Assembly: GCA_943349045.1 (NCBI GenBank)
Contig: CALQZC010000006.1
Location: forward strand, 1-36,992
Source: Candidatus Peribacteria bacterium
Lineage (GTDB): Bacteria > Patescibacteriota > Gracilibacteria > UBA1369 > UBA12463
DNA length: 36,992 nt
Direction: 5' to 3'
Position numbers and translations under genes: made by a program. Shown one piece after another: positions 9,154-18,230 of the stretch. The notes under the pieces are model-generated. The model worked only from the letters and a program-made list of their open reading frames with translations. It did no database searches and had not been told where the DNA came from. Positions within the stretch are counted from its first letter, which is position 1; every line of letters begins with the position of its first letter.

Positions 9154-10062
9154 ATGTCAGAAGTAGCACATGTAACCGCCGGGAATGATGGATCATTTTC
9201 TGGAATATTAGGTCATACGCTCCGGATTGTCAAACAGCACTGGGCCGTGCTGCTTATTTTGGTAGTTGTTTCGGTCCTCATAACGCTCGGTATCGCCCTT
9301 GTAACAGGCGGAGGTGCAGTGTTCGTCACAATGACTGGATCAAGTGCAGCCGCAATTCCAATGATCATCCTGTTCGTTATTGCCATGATAGCCGTTGGAG
9401 TATTCGTAAGTCTCAGTACCCTCAAGGTTGTTCACCTTACGGTTACGAATAAACAGGTCGCATTCGGCGAGGTACTTTCTTATGGATTCAAAAATTTCCT
9501 AAGCTTCATCTGGACATCAATTGTCGGCACGGTTTATGCCTTGAAATGGGCACTTTTGCTCGTCTTCGGGATGCCAGCGCTTTGGGCAATAATGAACGTC
9601 ATGCGACAGGCGCAAGTAGCCAAGATCACGGAAATGGGAGCACAGACACCTGAAAATCTGAGTCTCGCCATGGAAAGCGCCGGAGGCATAAGCGGTATGA
9701 TTACGGCTATCAATTTTATCATGCTTATTCTTGGATTTGCCGTAGTTATATATATGGTTTATATGTTCATTCGTATTAACTTCCTCGGATATGCCTTCGT
9801 TGCTGATGAAAAGCGTGGAGTAGAGGCAGCAAAAACAAGTATGGAACTTGTCGATGGACGATGGTGGAAAACCTTCGGATACTTTTTCTTGGTCAGTATT
9901 ATCTTGCAGGTAGCGAATGTAGTCGTGAGCGGTATTATCGGGCTCATCGCGGGCGAAGAAGTCGGTGGAATCGTTAATGGTGTCATCAATCAATTCGCAA
10001 CCATCCTTACGGTAATATTTAGCGCTCTTCTCTATGGAGCCTATAAGAAATCAAAAAATTAG
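9154..10062 (+). CDS. multi-pass membrane protein of unknown function
   Basis: Several long hydrophobic segments (HWAVLLILVVVSVLITLGIALVTG, IPMIILFVIAMIAVGVFVSL, etc.). Confidence 0.75.
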   Translation: MSEVAHVTAGNDGSFSGILGHTLRIVKQHWAVLLILVVVSVLITLGIALVTGGGAVFVTMTGSSAAAIPMIILFVIAMIAVGVFVSLSTLKVVHLTVTNKQVAFGEVLSYGFKNFLSFIWTSIVGTVYALKWALLLVFGMPALWAIMNVMRQAQVAKITEMGAQTPENLSLAMESAGGISGMITAINFIMLILGFAVVIYMVYMFIRINFLGYAFVADEKRGVEAAKTSMELVDGRWWKTFGYFFLVSIILQVANVVVSGIIGLIAGEEVGGIVNGVINQFATILTVIFSALLYGAYKKSKN

Positions 10063-10080
10063 AAGATGTCTACAACAAAA

Positions 10081-10110
10081 AAGACCCCGGCGTACGCCGG
10101 GGTCTTTTTA
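10081..10110. terminator. bidirectional Rho-independent terminator
   Basis: Perfect palindrome AAGACCCCGGCGTACGCCGGGGTCTTTTT flanked by A- and T-runs, between convergent genes. Confidence 0.9.
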
Positions 10111-10132
10111 AAATGCTTTGCAAAAGCGAGAC

Positions 10133-10516
10133 TTACTTCATCTCAACCTTCGCACCTGCCTCCTCAAGAGTCTTCTTGATCTTCTCACCTTCTGCTCGGT
10201 CAACACCTTCCTTAACTGGCTTTGGTGCACCGTCTACGAGGTCCTTAGCCTCTTTAAGACCGAGACCTGTGAGTTCACGAACAGCCTTGATAACGTTGAT
10301 CTTTGCAGCACCACCGTCGAGGAGCGTGACCGTAACGGTTGAGCTAACTTCTTCAGCAGCGGCACCTGCAGCGCCTGGCATAGCACCCATCATCATTGGG
10401 GCAGCAGCCGTAACACCAAACTTTTCTTCCATAGCCTTTACGAGGTTTGAAAGATCGAGGACTGACAACTTCTCGACGAGGTCGAGGATTTTCTGTGCTT
10501 CTGTACTAAGTTCCAT
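10133..10516 (-). CDS. rplL: 50S ribosomal protein L7/L12
   Basis: [26 protein letters not shown]...[34 protein letters not shown]. Confidence 0.97.
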   Translation of the reverse strand: MELSTEAQKILDLVEKLSVLDLSNLVKAMEEKFGVTAAAPMMMGAMPGAAGAAAEEVSSTVTVTLLDGGAAKINVIKAVRELTGLGLKEAKDLVDGAPKPVKEGVDRAEGEKIKKTLEEAGAKVEMK

Positions 10517-10561
10517 AGGAATAGAGTTTTAAAAATGTGAAATAAATATATGAGAGAAAGA

Positions 10562-11086
10562 CTACGCAGCTCGCTTCGCAACAGCGTCGAGCGTTCTGAC
10601 AAACTTCGACAGGAGACCATGAAGGTTTCCGTGAAAGCCCTGGATTGGTGACTTCATCATGTAAACAAGCTTTGCGAGAAGTTCCTCCTTTCCTGGGAGT
10701 GACGCATACTCGAGAGCTTCCTTACCTGAGAGTACCTTGCCATCGAAGAGCCCACCGAGGAGCGCGAGCTTCTCGTGAGTTTTTGCGAGACTCTTGAGGA
10801 GTCTTGCTGGAGCAATCGGGTCTTCGTAGCCGACAGTCATAGCGACCGAGCCTTCCATGACATCTCGTGGAATCTCATTGTAGCCATTTTCCTGTGCAGC
10901 CTTGCGGATCAACGTCTTTTTAGCGACCTTGTATCCAACCTTGTTTGCCCGTAGTTCCCTTCGAATAGCCTGAACAGCGCCGACAGAGAGTCCTTTGAAA
11001 TCTGCAAAAAAGACAGACTTGCCTTCTTTGAACATCTCCTGAACTTCAGCGAGCATTTCCTGTTTTTTAGCTTTCGATACAGCCAT
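10562..11086 (-). CDS. rplJ: 50S ribosomal protein L10
   Basis: MAVSKAKKQEMLAEVQEMFKEGKSVFFADFKGLSVGAVQAIRRELRANKVGYKVAKKTLIRKA; directly upstream of rplL. Confidence 0.95.
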   Translation of the reverse strand: MAVSKAKKQEMLAEVQEMFKEGKSVFFADFKGLSVGAVQAIRRELRANKVGYKVAKKTLIRKAAQENGYNEIPRDVMEGSVAMTVGYEDPIAPARLLKSLAKTHEKLALLGGLFDGKVLSGKEALEYASLPGKEELLAKLVYMMKSPIQGFHGNLHGLLSKFVRTLDAVAKRAA

Positions 11087-11148
11087 AGGAGTGGGTGGTT
11101 AAAGAATAAAAATGGTTTTCAGCCGGATAAAATATAAGAGAAACCTAC

Positions 11149-11317
11149 AAAAAAATCCCTGCGCACGCAGAGACTTCCATTCAGCTTTATTCGTGAGCCT
11201 TTTCCACAAGGGATGCTACGCTACAGCTTCAAATAAAGGATGCAATCTGCGAAGGTCTTCTGCCCGTTTTCCTCTGCCTTGAAGCGTAGGTTGGGCTGCC
11301 GTCGGTCTCTGATGCGG
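11149..11317 (-). ncRNA. L10 leader (ribosomal protein L10(L12)4-type regulatory leader)
   Basis: Located between a promoter and rplJ; reverse strand CTACCGCATCAGAGACCGACGGCAGCCC... ends in TCTCTGC-gtgc-GCAGGGATTTTTTT, an attenuator-like terminator before rplJ. Confidence 0.7.
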
Positions 11318-11323
11318 TAGGAG

Positions 11324-11351
11324 ATTACAGGTGAGGGCTGCTGGTTGTCAA
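11324..11351 (-). promoter_or_regulatory. sigma70-type promoter for rplJL
   Basis: Minus strand TTGACA (11346-11351), 16-nt spacer, TGTAAT (11324-11329). Confidence 0.65.
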
Positions 11352-11357
11352 ATGGAT

Positions 11358-12245
11358 TTAGCTCTTCACCCCCTCCACACTCGCCATCAACTCCTGCATG
11401 AGTTCGCCGGTTTTGCCGACCGAGGTATCCATGAAAATGACTTTGGCATTTGGGCCGGTACCGATCGATTTCATGGTGTCCAAATATTGCGTCAAATTCA
11501 AAATGGCCAAAATCTCCGTAGAGTCTTTGCCAGTGGCAGACTTCACGACCTCGATCGACTCTTTCATGCCTTCCGCAATCGCACGTCGTTCCATCGCGAT
11601 ACCCTCACCCTGCAACCTTTTCCTTTCGCGTTCGCCCTCAGCCTCTTTCACCGCCTGAATCTTAATCGCCTCACCTTTATTTTCAGCGGCTTTTCGGAGC
11701 TGTTCAGAAGCAACCACCTGGCTCATCGCATCAGTGATCGTCAACGGAAAGTTCACATTCGTAATCTGAAAGCTCTTAATCGTCATACCCCACTCATCAT
11801 ACTGAATCTCAAGATCTCCACGGATATGCATGGCGAGCTCCTCTTTTTTCTCGAGAATTCCCTCATGCGTCTCCTTCGCAATATACGTTCTCAGGGAGTT
11901 TTCAATAATCGCCCCGATCGACTCATTTCGATTCTGGAGAATATAGGTATATCGCTTCAGTCCCTCTTCACCGTCGATAACAGAAAAAATCAGATTTGTG
12001 GAGATATCAACCATCACCTTATCTCGTGATGGATACTGGCCATGAAGCGTGAAGTTCTGCTGACGCAGTGACACATTCAGCGCAACCCGCTCAAGGAGTG
12101 GAATTTTGAAGTTCAAACCCGCTCGCATAATTCGGCTGTACTTTCCGAGAAACTCAACGACGAGCACGGTATTTTGCTGAACAATTCGAAAACACGAAAA
12201 TACGAGAAGGGCGAGGATAATAATGCCAAAAATTTGAAGTTCCAT
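11358..12245 (-). CDS. SPFH/stomatin/prohibitin family membrane protein
   Basis: N-terminal TM then VQQNTVLVVEFLGKYSRIMRAGLNFKIPLLERV...; long A/E/K-rich helix KAAENKGEAIKIQAVKEAEGERERKRLQGEGIAMERRAIAEG. Confidence 0.88.
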   Translation of the reverse strand: MELQIFGIIILALLVFSCFRIVQQNTVLVVEFLGKYSRIMRAGLNFKIPLLERVALNVSLRQQNFTLHGQYPSRDKVMVDISTNLIFSVIDGEEGLKRYTYILQNRNESIGAIIENSLRTYIAKETHEGILEKKEELAMHIRGDLEIQYDEWGMTIKSFQITNVNFPLTITDAMSQVVASEQLRKAAENKGEAIKIQAVKEAEGERERKRLQGEGIAMERRAIAEGMKESIEVVKSATGKDSTEILAILNLTQYLDTMKSIGTGPNAKVIFMDTSVGKTGELMQELMASVEGVKS

Positions 12246-12329
12246 GATAGGTTGATGAAAATAGGTAAAAATAGTGAAACCACGTGTAGTGTAGGCTCTT
12301 TAGAGGAGAATGCAACATCTCAGAAAGAA

Positions 12330-12358
12330 TTGACAACGCAGGCCTCATATTATAGATT
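12330..12358 (+). promoter_or_regulatory. possible promoter for 12381 gene
   Basis: TTGACA at 12330-12335, TAGATT at 12353-12358 (17-nt spacing); an overlapping TATAGA is also present. Confidence 0.4.
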
Positions 12359-12380
12359 ACCGCTCCTATAAGGCATTTTT

Positions 12381-13154
12381 ATGAGCCCGGATAGCGGATT
12401 AAGGAGAGAAGAGGCACCATTGACGGTGAGGCAACTGACCGTAGATGAGAAAAAGAATAGAATAGTGGTACCCCTCACCGAGACTGAGACTCAGGCAATA
12501 CGTCATATCTCTCAGACGGCAAGGGCGTTGGGGATAGACAAGGATGACATACTCTATATCGAGTTGGTCAGTGGATTTCTGATCGATATGCCAAGAATTG
12601 GAAGAAGGGTAGCCGTTCAGGAAGGTGTTTGTAATGTCTGGACTACGACACACATTAGAGCGATCCATATGGATAGTGAAGGTGAGTGGGTACAGCTTTT
12701 GTGCGAAGCAATAACGTATCATATTGAAGATGAGCCCATGGAAGGTGGCTACGTGAAGACCATGACACGGAGAAAAAATAATCCAATGGCAAAAGTAGAT
12801 ATGGTTGAGCACGAAGCGACAAAGGAACATGGCGCTTGGAAAAATGCATGCAAGGAAAAAATGACACAAGCTGAAGGAGCAGTAAGAAATAAAACGGCTC
12901 AGGAGAGAGTTGAACGTTTGATGAATGACGTTCGACAGAGATTTTCAGCTCAAGCACTCTGCGCGCTAGATGCAGATGCACTTTCATCGGTACGCATAGA
13001 CGGATTGACACTTTTTGAAGTTGCAAACTGCGCAGGAGTTGATATCACGGGAAAAAGAATACATCTTCTTAAGTTCGCCGCTGAGGTATATGGGGAAGAT
13101 CATGCTGCTATACAGCAGAGTCTAAAAAAAGTAAGAGCGGCCTATCGTGTATAA
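12381..13154 (+). CDS. hypothetical protein (257 aa)
   Basis: Long ORF upstream of and co-directional with miaA; no family recognised. Confidence 0.75.
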   Translation: MSPDSGLRREEAPLTVRQLTVDEKKNRIVVPLTETETQAIRHISQTARALGIDKDDILYIELVSGFLIDMPRIGRRVAVQEGVCNVWTTTHIRAIHMDSEGEWVQLLCEAITYHIEDEPMEGGYVKTMTRRKNNPMAKVDMVEHEATKEHGAWKNACKEKMTQAEGAVRNKTAQERVERLMNDVRQRFSAQALCALDADALSSVRIDGLTLFEVANCAGVDITGKRIHLLKFAAEVYGEDHAAIQQSLKKVRAAYRV

Positions 13155-13163
13155 TACCTCACG

Positions 13164-14138
13164 ATGTCTACAAAAATTCCACTCCTCGTAATTCTCGGAC
13201 CTACCGCAAGCGGAAAGACCGGGCTTTCACTGCGCCTCGCGCACGCGCTCAATAGTGATAGCGCAGCATCCCTTGCGGAAATTATCTCGGCGGATTCTCG
13301 CCAGATTTACCGTGAAATCAATATTGGCTCGGACACGATCCCGATGGAGCAGCGAGAAGGAATCCCACACCACATGATCGATGTCGCCGACCCAGATCAA
13401 GTGTATACGATGAGTGACTTCAAACGTGACGCAGAAACATGCATCGCCGACATTCATGCGCGTGGAAAATTGCCGATGCTCGTGGGTGGAACTGGACTGT
13501 ACATTCGAGCAATCGTGCAGAATTTTGATCTGCCAGAAGTGGCTCCAGATCCTGATCTTCGCAAAAAATTCACAACGATTCTGAAAGAAAAAGGAAAAGC
13601 CAAGCTCTACGCCATGCTCCTGGCGAAAGATCCACAGACCGCAAAAAATATTCATCCGAATAATATTCCTTACGTCATCCGTGCCCTGGAAATCATCGAG
13701 TCGCAGGGCACAAAAATATCACAAAAAAGCGAGTCGCCGTACAGCACGTTCATGATCGGTATTGACTGGCCGCGCGAAGAGCTCAACCGGCGCATTGATC
13801 AGCGCGTCGATCTCCAGTTGCAAAGGGGACTGATTGAGGAGTCACGGGTGCTCCTCGAAAAATATGACATCAAGTTGCCATCCATGTCATCGCTCGGACT
13901 GAAGGAGTTTGCGCGATATTTCAAAGAAGAGTGCACCCTCGAAGACGTCGCCGCCACCATAAAAAAGAACACGCGTCACTACGCAAAACGGCAGCAGACT
14001 TGGTTTCGCAAGGAGCCGGGGGTACACTGGGTTTCCGGACCCGACCTGGAACATATAACCCCTGACATCATCGCCGCATGTCTCTCTTGGGAAAAAAGTG
14101 GATTATTCGAAATACCGATACCGAACAAAAGCTCATAG
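13164..14138 (+). CDS. miaA: tRNA dimethylallyltransferase
   Basis: ILGPTASGKTGLSLRLA P-loop, SADSRQIYREINIGSDT, GGTGLYIRAIVQNFDLP, YAKRQQTWFRKEPGVHW. Confidence 0.96.
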   Translation: MSTKIPLLVILGPTASGKTGLSLRLAHALNSDSAASLAEIISADSRQIYREINIGSDTIPMEQREGIPHHMIDVADPDQVYTMSDFKRDAETCIADIHARGKLPMLVGGTGLYIRAIVQNFDLPEVAPDPDLRKKFTTILKEKGKAKLYAMLLAKDPQTAKNIHPNNIPYVIRALEIIESQGTKISQKSESPYSTFMIGIDWPREELNRRIDQRVDLQLQRGLIEESRVLLEKYDIKLPSMSSLGLKEFARYFKEECTLEDVAATIKKNTRHYAKRQQTWFRKEPGVHWVSGPDLEHITPDIIAACLSWEKSGLFEIPIPNKSS

Positions 14139-15751
14139 CGAAGTTACTGAGCAATCGTGGCGTCACGCAAGAAGCGCTTGACCGTGACGATCCATTTCAT
14201 GATCCGTTTTTGATGAAGGATATGGAGCGCGCGGTAGCGCGCGTAACCGTGGCGGTCGAGAAAAAAGAGCGCATTATTATTTACGGAGACTACGATGTTG
14301 ATGGAATTACCGGCACGACGATTCTGGTGAAAACGCTGGCGCGTCTTGGTGCCAACGTCTCGTATCGGATTCCACATCGGTTCAATGATGGTTACGGTCT
14401 GCACGATAAGTACATCGACGAATGTGTCGTCATAGATGCGAAACTGATCATTACCGTCGACTGTGGAATTTCGTGTGCCGCGCAAATTACGAAGGCACAT
14501 GAGCACGGTATTGATGTGATTGTGACGGATCATCACACGATTCCACAGGAGCTCCCGCGGGACGCCTATGCGATTCTTCACCCATTACAGGCCGATTGCG
14601 GGTATCCGTTCAAAGGACTCACGGGCTCAGCTGTTGCATTTAAATTAGCCCATGCCATGCTGGAAAAACTTTCACCAGATGCACACAAAGAATTTCTCGA
14701 ATCTCTCACCGACCTCGCAAGTTTCGGAACCGTCGCCGACTGTGGACCACTCGTTGGAGAAAATAGAACCATCGTAAAACGTGGGCTGAAAGCCTTTCAA
14801 AGGACGCACTGGAGTGGGCTGCGACACATGAAGTATCTTGCCAAAATAGACGACGCAACAATCGATACCACCACGATTGGATTCAAACTTGCACCGCGAA
14901 TCAACGCCGCAGGCCGCATCGATCATCCCTACGTCGCGCTCCAACTCCTCCTTCGAGAGGAGGACGACGCACGCACTCGTGCCCTCGCAGAAAAGCTTGA
15001 AAGCCTGAACGTGAAGCGCCAGGAGATGACACGCCTCGCCGTAGGCGAAGCCATGAAATTTCACAAACCCGAACATCACAAACATCTTTTTATTGCCTAC
15101 TCGAAAGATTGGCACACGGGAATTCTAGGTCTCATTGCCGCCCGCGCCGTAAACACCTTTGGTTGCCCGGCGATTATTCTTCAGGATCGTGGCGACATGC
15201 TCGTGGCATCAGCTCGCTCCATTGATGGCTACAACATTATGGATATTCTCGAGTCCCAGGCACACAATCTCATTACCTTCGGTGGTCACGCCGCCGCCGC
15301 CGGTTTCTCTGTCAGCAAAGAAAAACTTCCGATCGTCGAACGCGAGTTCTACAAAAAAGCGCAGCAGCTCTGGGGCCGCGCCTCTTCCGGTTTCGCGCCA
15401 CTTCTCAATCTGGACTGCGAAATCGCCTCCCACGAACTCACCACCGAAAACGCGCTCCTCCTCGAAAAAATGCAACCCTTCGGTATCGGCAACGAAAAGC
15501 CACTTCTCGTCCTCCGCGACGTGAAGATTTCCGACATTTCCCTCATCGGAAAAGAACACAACCACGCCCGTCTCACCATCCAAGCCGGTCGCCAAACCCT
15601 TCCCGGCATATTTTTCTCCGCCCCCGAGCGCCTCCTCCGTCGCCAACTCGGCGACCCCGACCAGCCAATCTCCATCGCCTGCAACCTCGAGTTGAATCGC
15701 TTCCGCGGCAAGATCACATTGCAGCTCAATGTGGTGGATATCGCCGTGTAA
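14078..15751 (+). CDS. recJ: single-stranded-DNA-specific exonuclease RecJ
   Basis: IIIYGDYDVDGITGTTIL, VDCGIS, IVTDHHTIP, GGHAAAAGFSV: DHH/DHHA1 motifs of RecJ. Confidence 0.95.
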   Translation: MSLLGKKWIIRNTDTEQKLIAKLLSNRGVTQEALDRDDPFHDPFLMKDMERAVARVTVAVEKKERIIIYGDYDVDGITGTTILVKTLARLGANVSYRIPHRFNDGYGLHDKYIDECVVIDAKLIITVDCGISCAAQITKAHEHGIDVIVTDHHTIPQELPRDAYAILHPLQADCGYPFKGLTGSAVAFKLAHAMLEKLSPDAHKEFLESLTDLASFGTVADCGPLVGENRTIVKRGLKAFQRTHWSGLRHMKYLAKIDDATIDTTTIGFKLAPRINAAGRIDHPYVALQLLLREEDDARTRALAEKLESLNVKRQEMTRLAVGEAMKFHKPEHHKHLFIAYSKDWHTGILGLIAARAVNTFGCPAIILQDRGDMLVASARSIDGYNIMDILESQAHNLITFGGHAAAAGFSVSKEKLPIVEREFYKKAQQLWGRASSGFAPLLNLDCEIASHELTTENALLLEKMQPFGIGNEKPLLVLRDVKISDISLIGKEHNHARLTIQAGRQTLPGIFFSAPERLLRRQLGDPDQPISIACNLELNRFRGKITLQLNVVDIAV

Positions 15752-16098
15752 TAGTGCGTAACCACTGCCAAATTAATGTTAGGATACTAATTTCATGAGC
15801 TGAAAGTGACGTTTTGTGATGGGTGGTTTCGTTGAGGAAGTTATTAGCTCGATACTAACTTGGATACCAGTTTTATTTTTTGTGGTGAAATAGTCTTATT
15901 TTTGAAAAATGGCCATTTTTGAAGCTGGAAATTTCCACGTGGAAATTTTTGAATACATCAGAATTTTTCATAAAGTCAAATTCACTCACCGCAAGGTACC
16001 GTGACCTACTTTCTCTTCCCACCCCAGCCATCATCTGCTAAGCTAACCCCTTCCCCCGCAAACTTCAGGAAAACCCATCAAAACCCACCAGTAAATAC

Positions 16099-16127
16099 TT
16101 GACTAAAAAAGAGATATGGTTTATAAT
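16099..16127 (+). promoter_or_regulatory. sigma70-type promoter for 16188 gene
   Basis: TTGACT (16099-16104), 17-nt spacer, consensus TATAAT (16122-16127), about 60 bp before the ATG. Confidence 0.75.
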
Positions 16128-16187
16128 TAGATAATAGCCTGAAGACAGCAGAAAACACCAACTACAAACAACATCCTATCATCCGTC

Positions 16188-17813
16188 ATGAATCCAGCAA
16201 CTACCTCAGTCCAACAACAGATCGTCGACCTCATGCTCGCCAACCAGAAAATTCTGATCATGGCGTCATCACCAGCAGACGGCGACTGTATCGGCAGCTC
16301 GCTCTCGCTCTACCTCGCGCTCAAGAAACTCGATAAAGAGGTAACCGTTGTTTGTCCGGATCCAATTCCAGACCTCTATCACTTCCTTCCAACCACGCAC
16401 ATCATCGGCAATCGCGTCGTTGCATCCAAGGATTTTGTGATTACGATTAATACGAATAAAGTTCAGACCGCCGATGTGAAATCCATCGTCGAAAACGGCA
16501 AGATCAATATTATCATTATGCCGGAAAATGGGCGACTAACCGAAGAGGATGTTTCCTTTAACTACGGCCCAGATCGCTACGACCTCATCATTACGGTCGA
16601 TACGGGCGGACTCGAACAGCTCGGTCAACTCTACGCTGGCAACATCGAAATGTTTCATCAGATTCCGGTGATCAACATCGACCATCACATCAGTAACGAC
16701 CACTTCGGAAAAGTGAATCTCGTCGACGTTATGGCATCGGCGACGACAGAGCTCTTGATTCCCGTGATTGCACTTCTCGAGAAGGTCTCTGGAAAACCGC
16801 TCTGGGATGAGGATATTGCTACACTCCTCCTCACAGGAATTATCACCGATACCGGAAGTTTTCAGAATGCCAATACCACTCCGAGAGCCTTCGACGCCTC
16901 CGCGCAACTCATCTCATTCGGCGCTCGTCAGCAGGAAATTATCCAGCATATTTTCAAAACGAAACAGCTCACGACCCTCAAACTTTGGGGTCGAATTCTC
17001 TCAAAAATGCAGACCGATGAAAAGTTCCACGTCGTTTGGTCCGCACTCACACAGAAAGATTTTGCCGATACCGGCGCTGCTGAAAATGAAACGGGTGGCA
17101 TCATCGATGAACTTCTTTCCAATGCCCCAGGGGCAGAAATTATCTGTCTCCTCAAAGAAAAAAAGGACGGCCTCATCTCTGGCTCGATCCGCACGACGAA
17201 TCCGTCTATTGACGCTGCCGCCCTCGCCGAAACATTTGGAGGCGGTGGTCACACCCGTGCTGCAGGCTTCAAAGTCACAGGACTTTCACTCGAAAAAGTT
17301 GAACAGCAGGCACTCAAAACATTCCGTGAATATCAGAGCAAGCGCCTCGGAGTTCCACTCGATGGTGAGCAAGAAGTAAGCGTGAGCGCCACACCGAAGC
17401 GCAGCGAAGGTGCTGAACCCGTTCCCGCTCCCACGCCAAAACCAGTTATCCCCGCACCAGTCCCACAGCCAAAACTAGTTATCCCGGCACCAAAAGAAGT
17501 TCCAGCTCCGTCAACTCCTGCTCCTACACCAACGCCACCACCACCAGCTGCACCACAGCCTACACCGGCAGTAGCAGCTCCAACTCCTGCTTCACAACCA
17601 CTCACTCTGCCGATTATCGCACACCCAAAGCCAGTAATTCCCCCAAGCCCGGTAGTGCCTCCAGCAGCTCCAACTCCAGCCCCAGCCCCACAAGCCCCAG
17701 TTTCCGGCTTCAATCTCCAGCAGCCAGTTGACCTTGAAACCACAGAAAAAGAGGCAAAAGAAGAGATCCCTGAGGAGGTGAAACCGCAGGCTCCATACAG
17801 CTTTGAGAAATAA
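16188..17813 (+). CDS. DHH/DHHA1 phosphoesterase (NrnA-like oligoribonuclease/phosphatase family) with Pro/Ala-rich C-terminal tail
   Basis: ASSPADGDCIGSSLSLYLALKKL, IITVDTG, VINIDHHISNDHFG, TGIITDTGSFQ, FGGGGHTRAAGFKV; tail PVPAPTPKPVIPAPVPQPKLVIPAPKEVPAPSTPAPTPTPPPP.... Confidence 0.9.
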   Translation: MNPATTSVQQQIVDLMLANQKILIMASSPADGDCIGSSLSLYLALKKLDKEVTVVCPDPIPDLYHFLPTTHIIGNRVVASKDFVITINTNKVQTADVKSIVENGKINIIIMPENGRLTEEDVSFNYGPDRYDLIITVDTGGLEQLGQLYAGNIEMFHQIPVINIDHHISNDHFGKVNLVDVMASATTELLIPVIALLEKVSGKPLWDEDIATLLLTGIITDTGSFQNANTTPRAFDASAQLISFGARQQEIIQHIFKTKQLTTLKLWGRILSKMQTDEKFHVVWSALTQKDFADTGAAENETGGIIDELLSNAPGAEIICLLKEKKDGLISGSIRTTNPSIDAAALAETFGGGGHTRAAGFKVTGLSLEKVEQQALKTFREYQSKRLGVPLDGEQEVSVSATPKRSEGAEPVPAPTPKPVIPAPVPQPKLVIPAPKEVPAPSTPAPTPTPPPPAAPQPTPAVAAPTPASQPLTLPIIAHPKPVIPPSPVVPPAAPTPAPAPQAPVSGFNLQQPVDLETTEKEAKEEIPEEVKPQAPYSFEK

Positions 17814-17847
17814 AGGTTCTTTCTAGTATCTTTCCAGTAACTTTACC

Positions 17848-17876
17848 TTCACGGAAAGCTGATTTTGTGATACAAT
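17848..17876 (+). promoter_or_regulatory. promoter for the 17910/18227 gene unit
   Basis: TTCACG (17848-17853), 17-nt spacer ending TGA, TACAAT (17871-17876): extended -10 architecture. Confidence 0.6.
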
Positions 17877-17909
17877 GATAAGATCTCAAAAATACAAAAA
17901 ATCACACAG

Positions 17910-18230
17910 ATGGAAGAACAAACCAAGATTGCCGAGCTCATAAAAAACTCCCGAGCCCTTTCCGAAGACAAAAAAGAACTCTATCTCCAGAGTGTCTTAT
18001 TTTTTTCGCAGGAAACCCTGAAAATTTTACAGTCACTACTAGAACATGAACAGGAAACGCTTGCGGCCATTCATGCTGAGGAACTAATTGAGCGAGAAAA
18101 AATAAACCAGGCTGCCGCTCTAAGAATTGATCAAACCTTTAAAAAAGCGCTTACATTCGCGATGGCCGATCAAGAGGCTGGAGAGAAAGAAGGAGCGGAG
18201 GACTTGTTACAAAAACTCGATCAACTATGA
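17910..18230 (+). CDS. small charged, coiled-coil-like hypothetical protein (106 aa)
   Basis: ORF MEEQTKIAELIKNSRALSEDKKELYLQSVLFF...; stop overlaps the start of the next gene (ATGA). Confidence 0.75.
   Translation: MEEQTKIAELIKNSRALSEDKKELYLQSVLFFSQETLKILQSLLEHEQETLAAIHAEELIEREKINQAAALRIDQTFKKALTFAMADQEAGEKEGAEDLLQKLDQL

Noticed and set aside
11331-12029. Plus-strand 232-aa ORF antisense to the SPFH gene
   Set aside because: His/Arg/Leu-rich translation typical of an antisense shadow ORF; the minus-strand SPFH protein is clearly real.
17333-17743. Minus-strand Gly-rich 136-aa ORF resembling a PE-PGRS-like protein
   Set aside because: Reverse complement of the Pro/Ala-rich tail of the DHH protein; artefact of codon composition.
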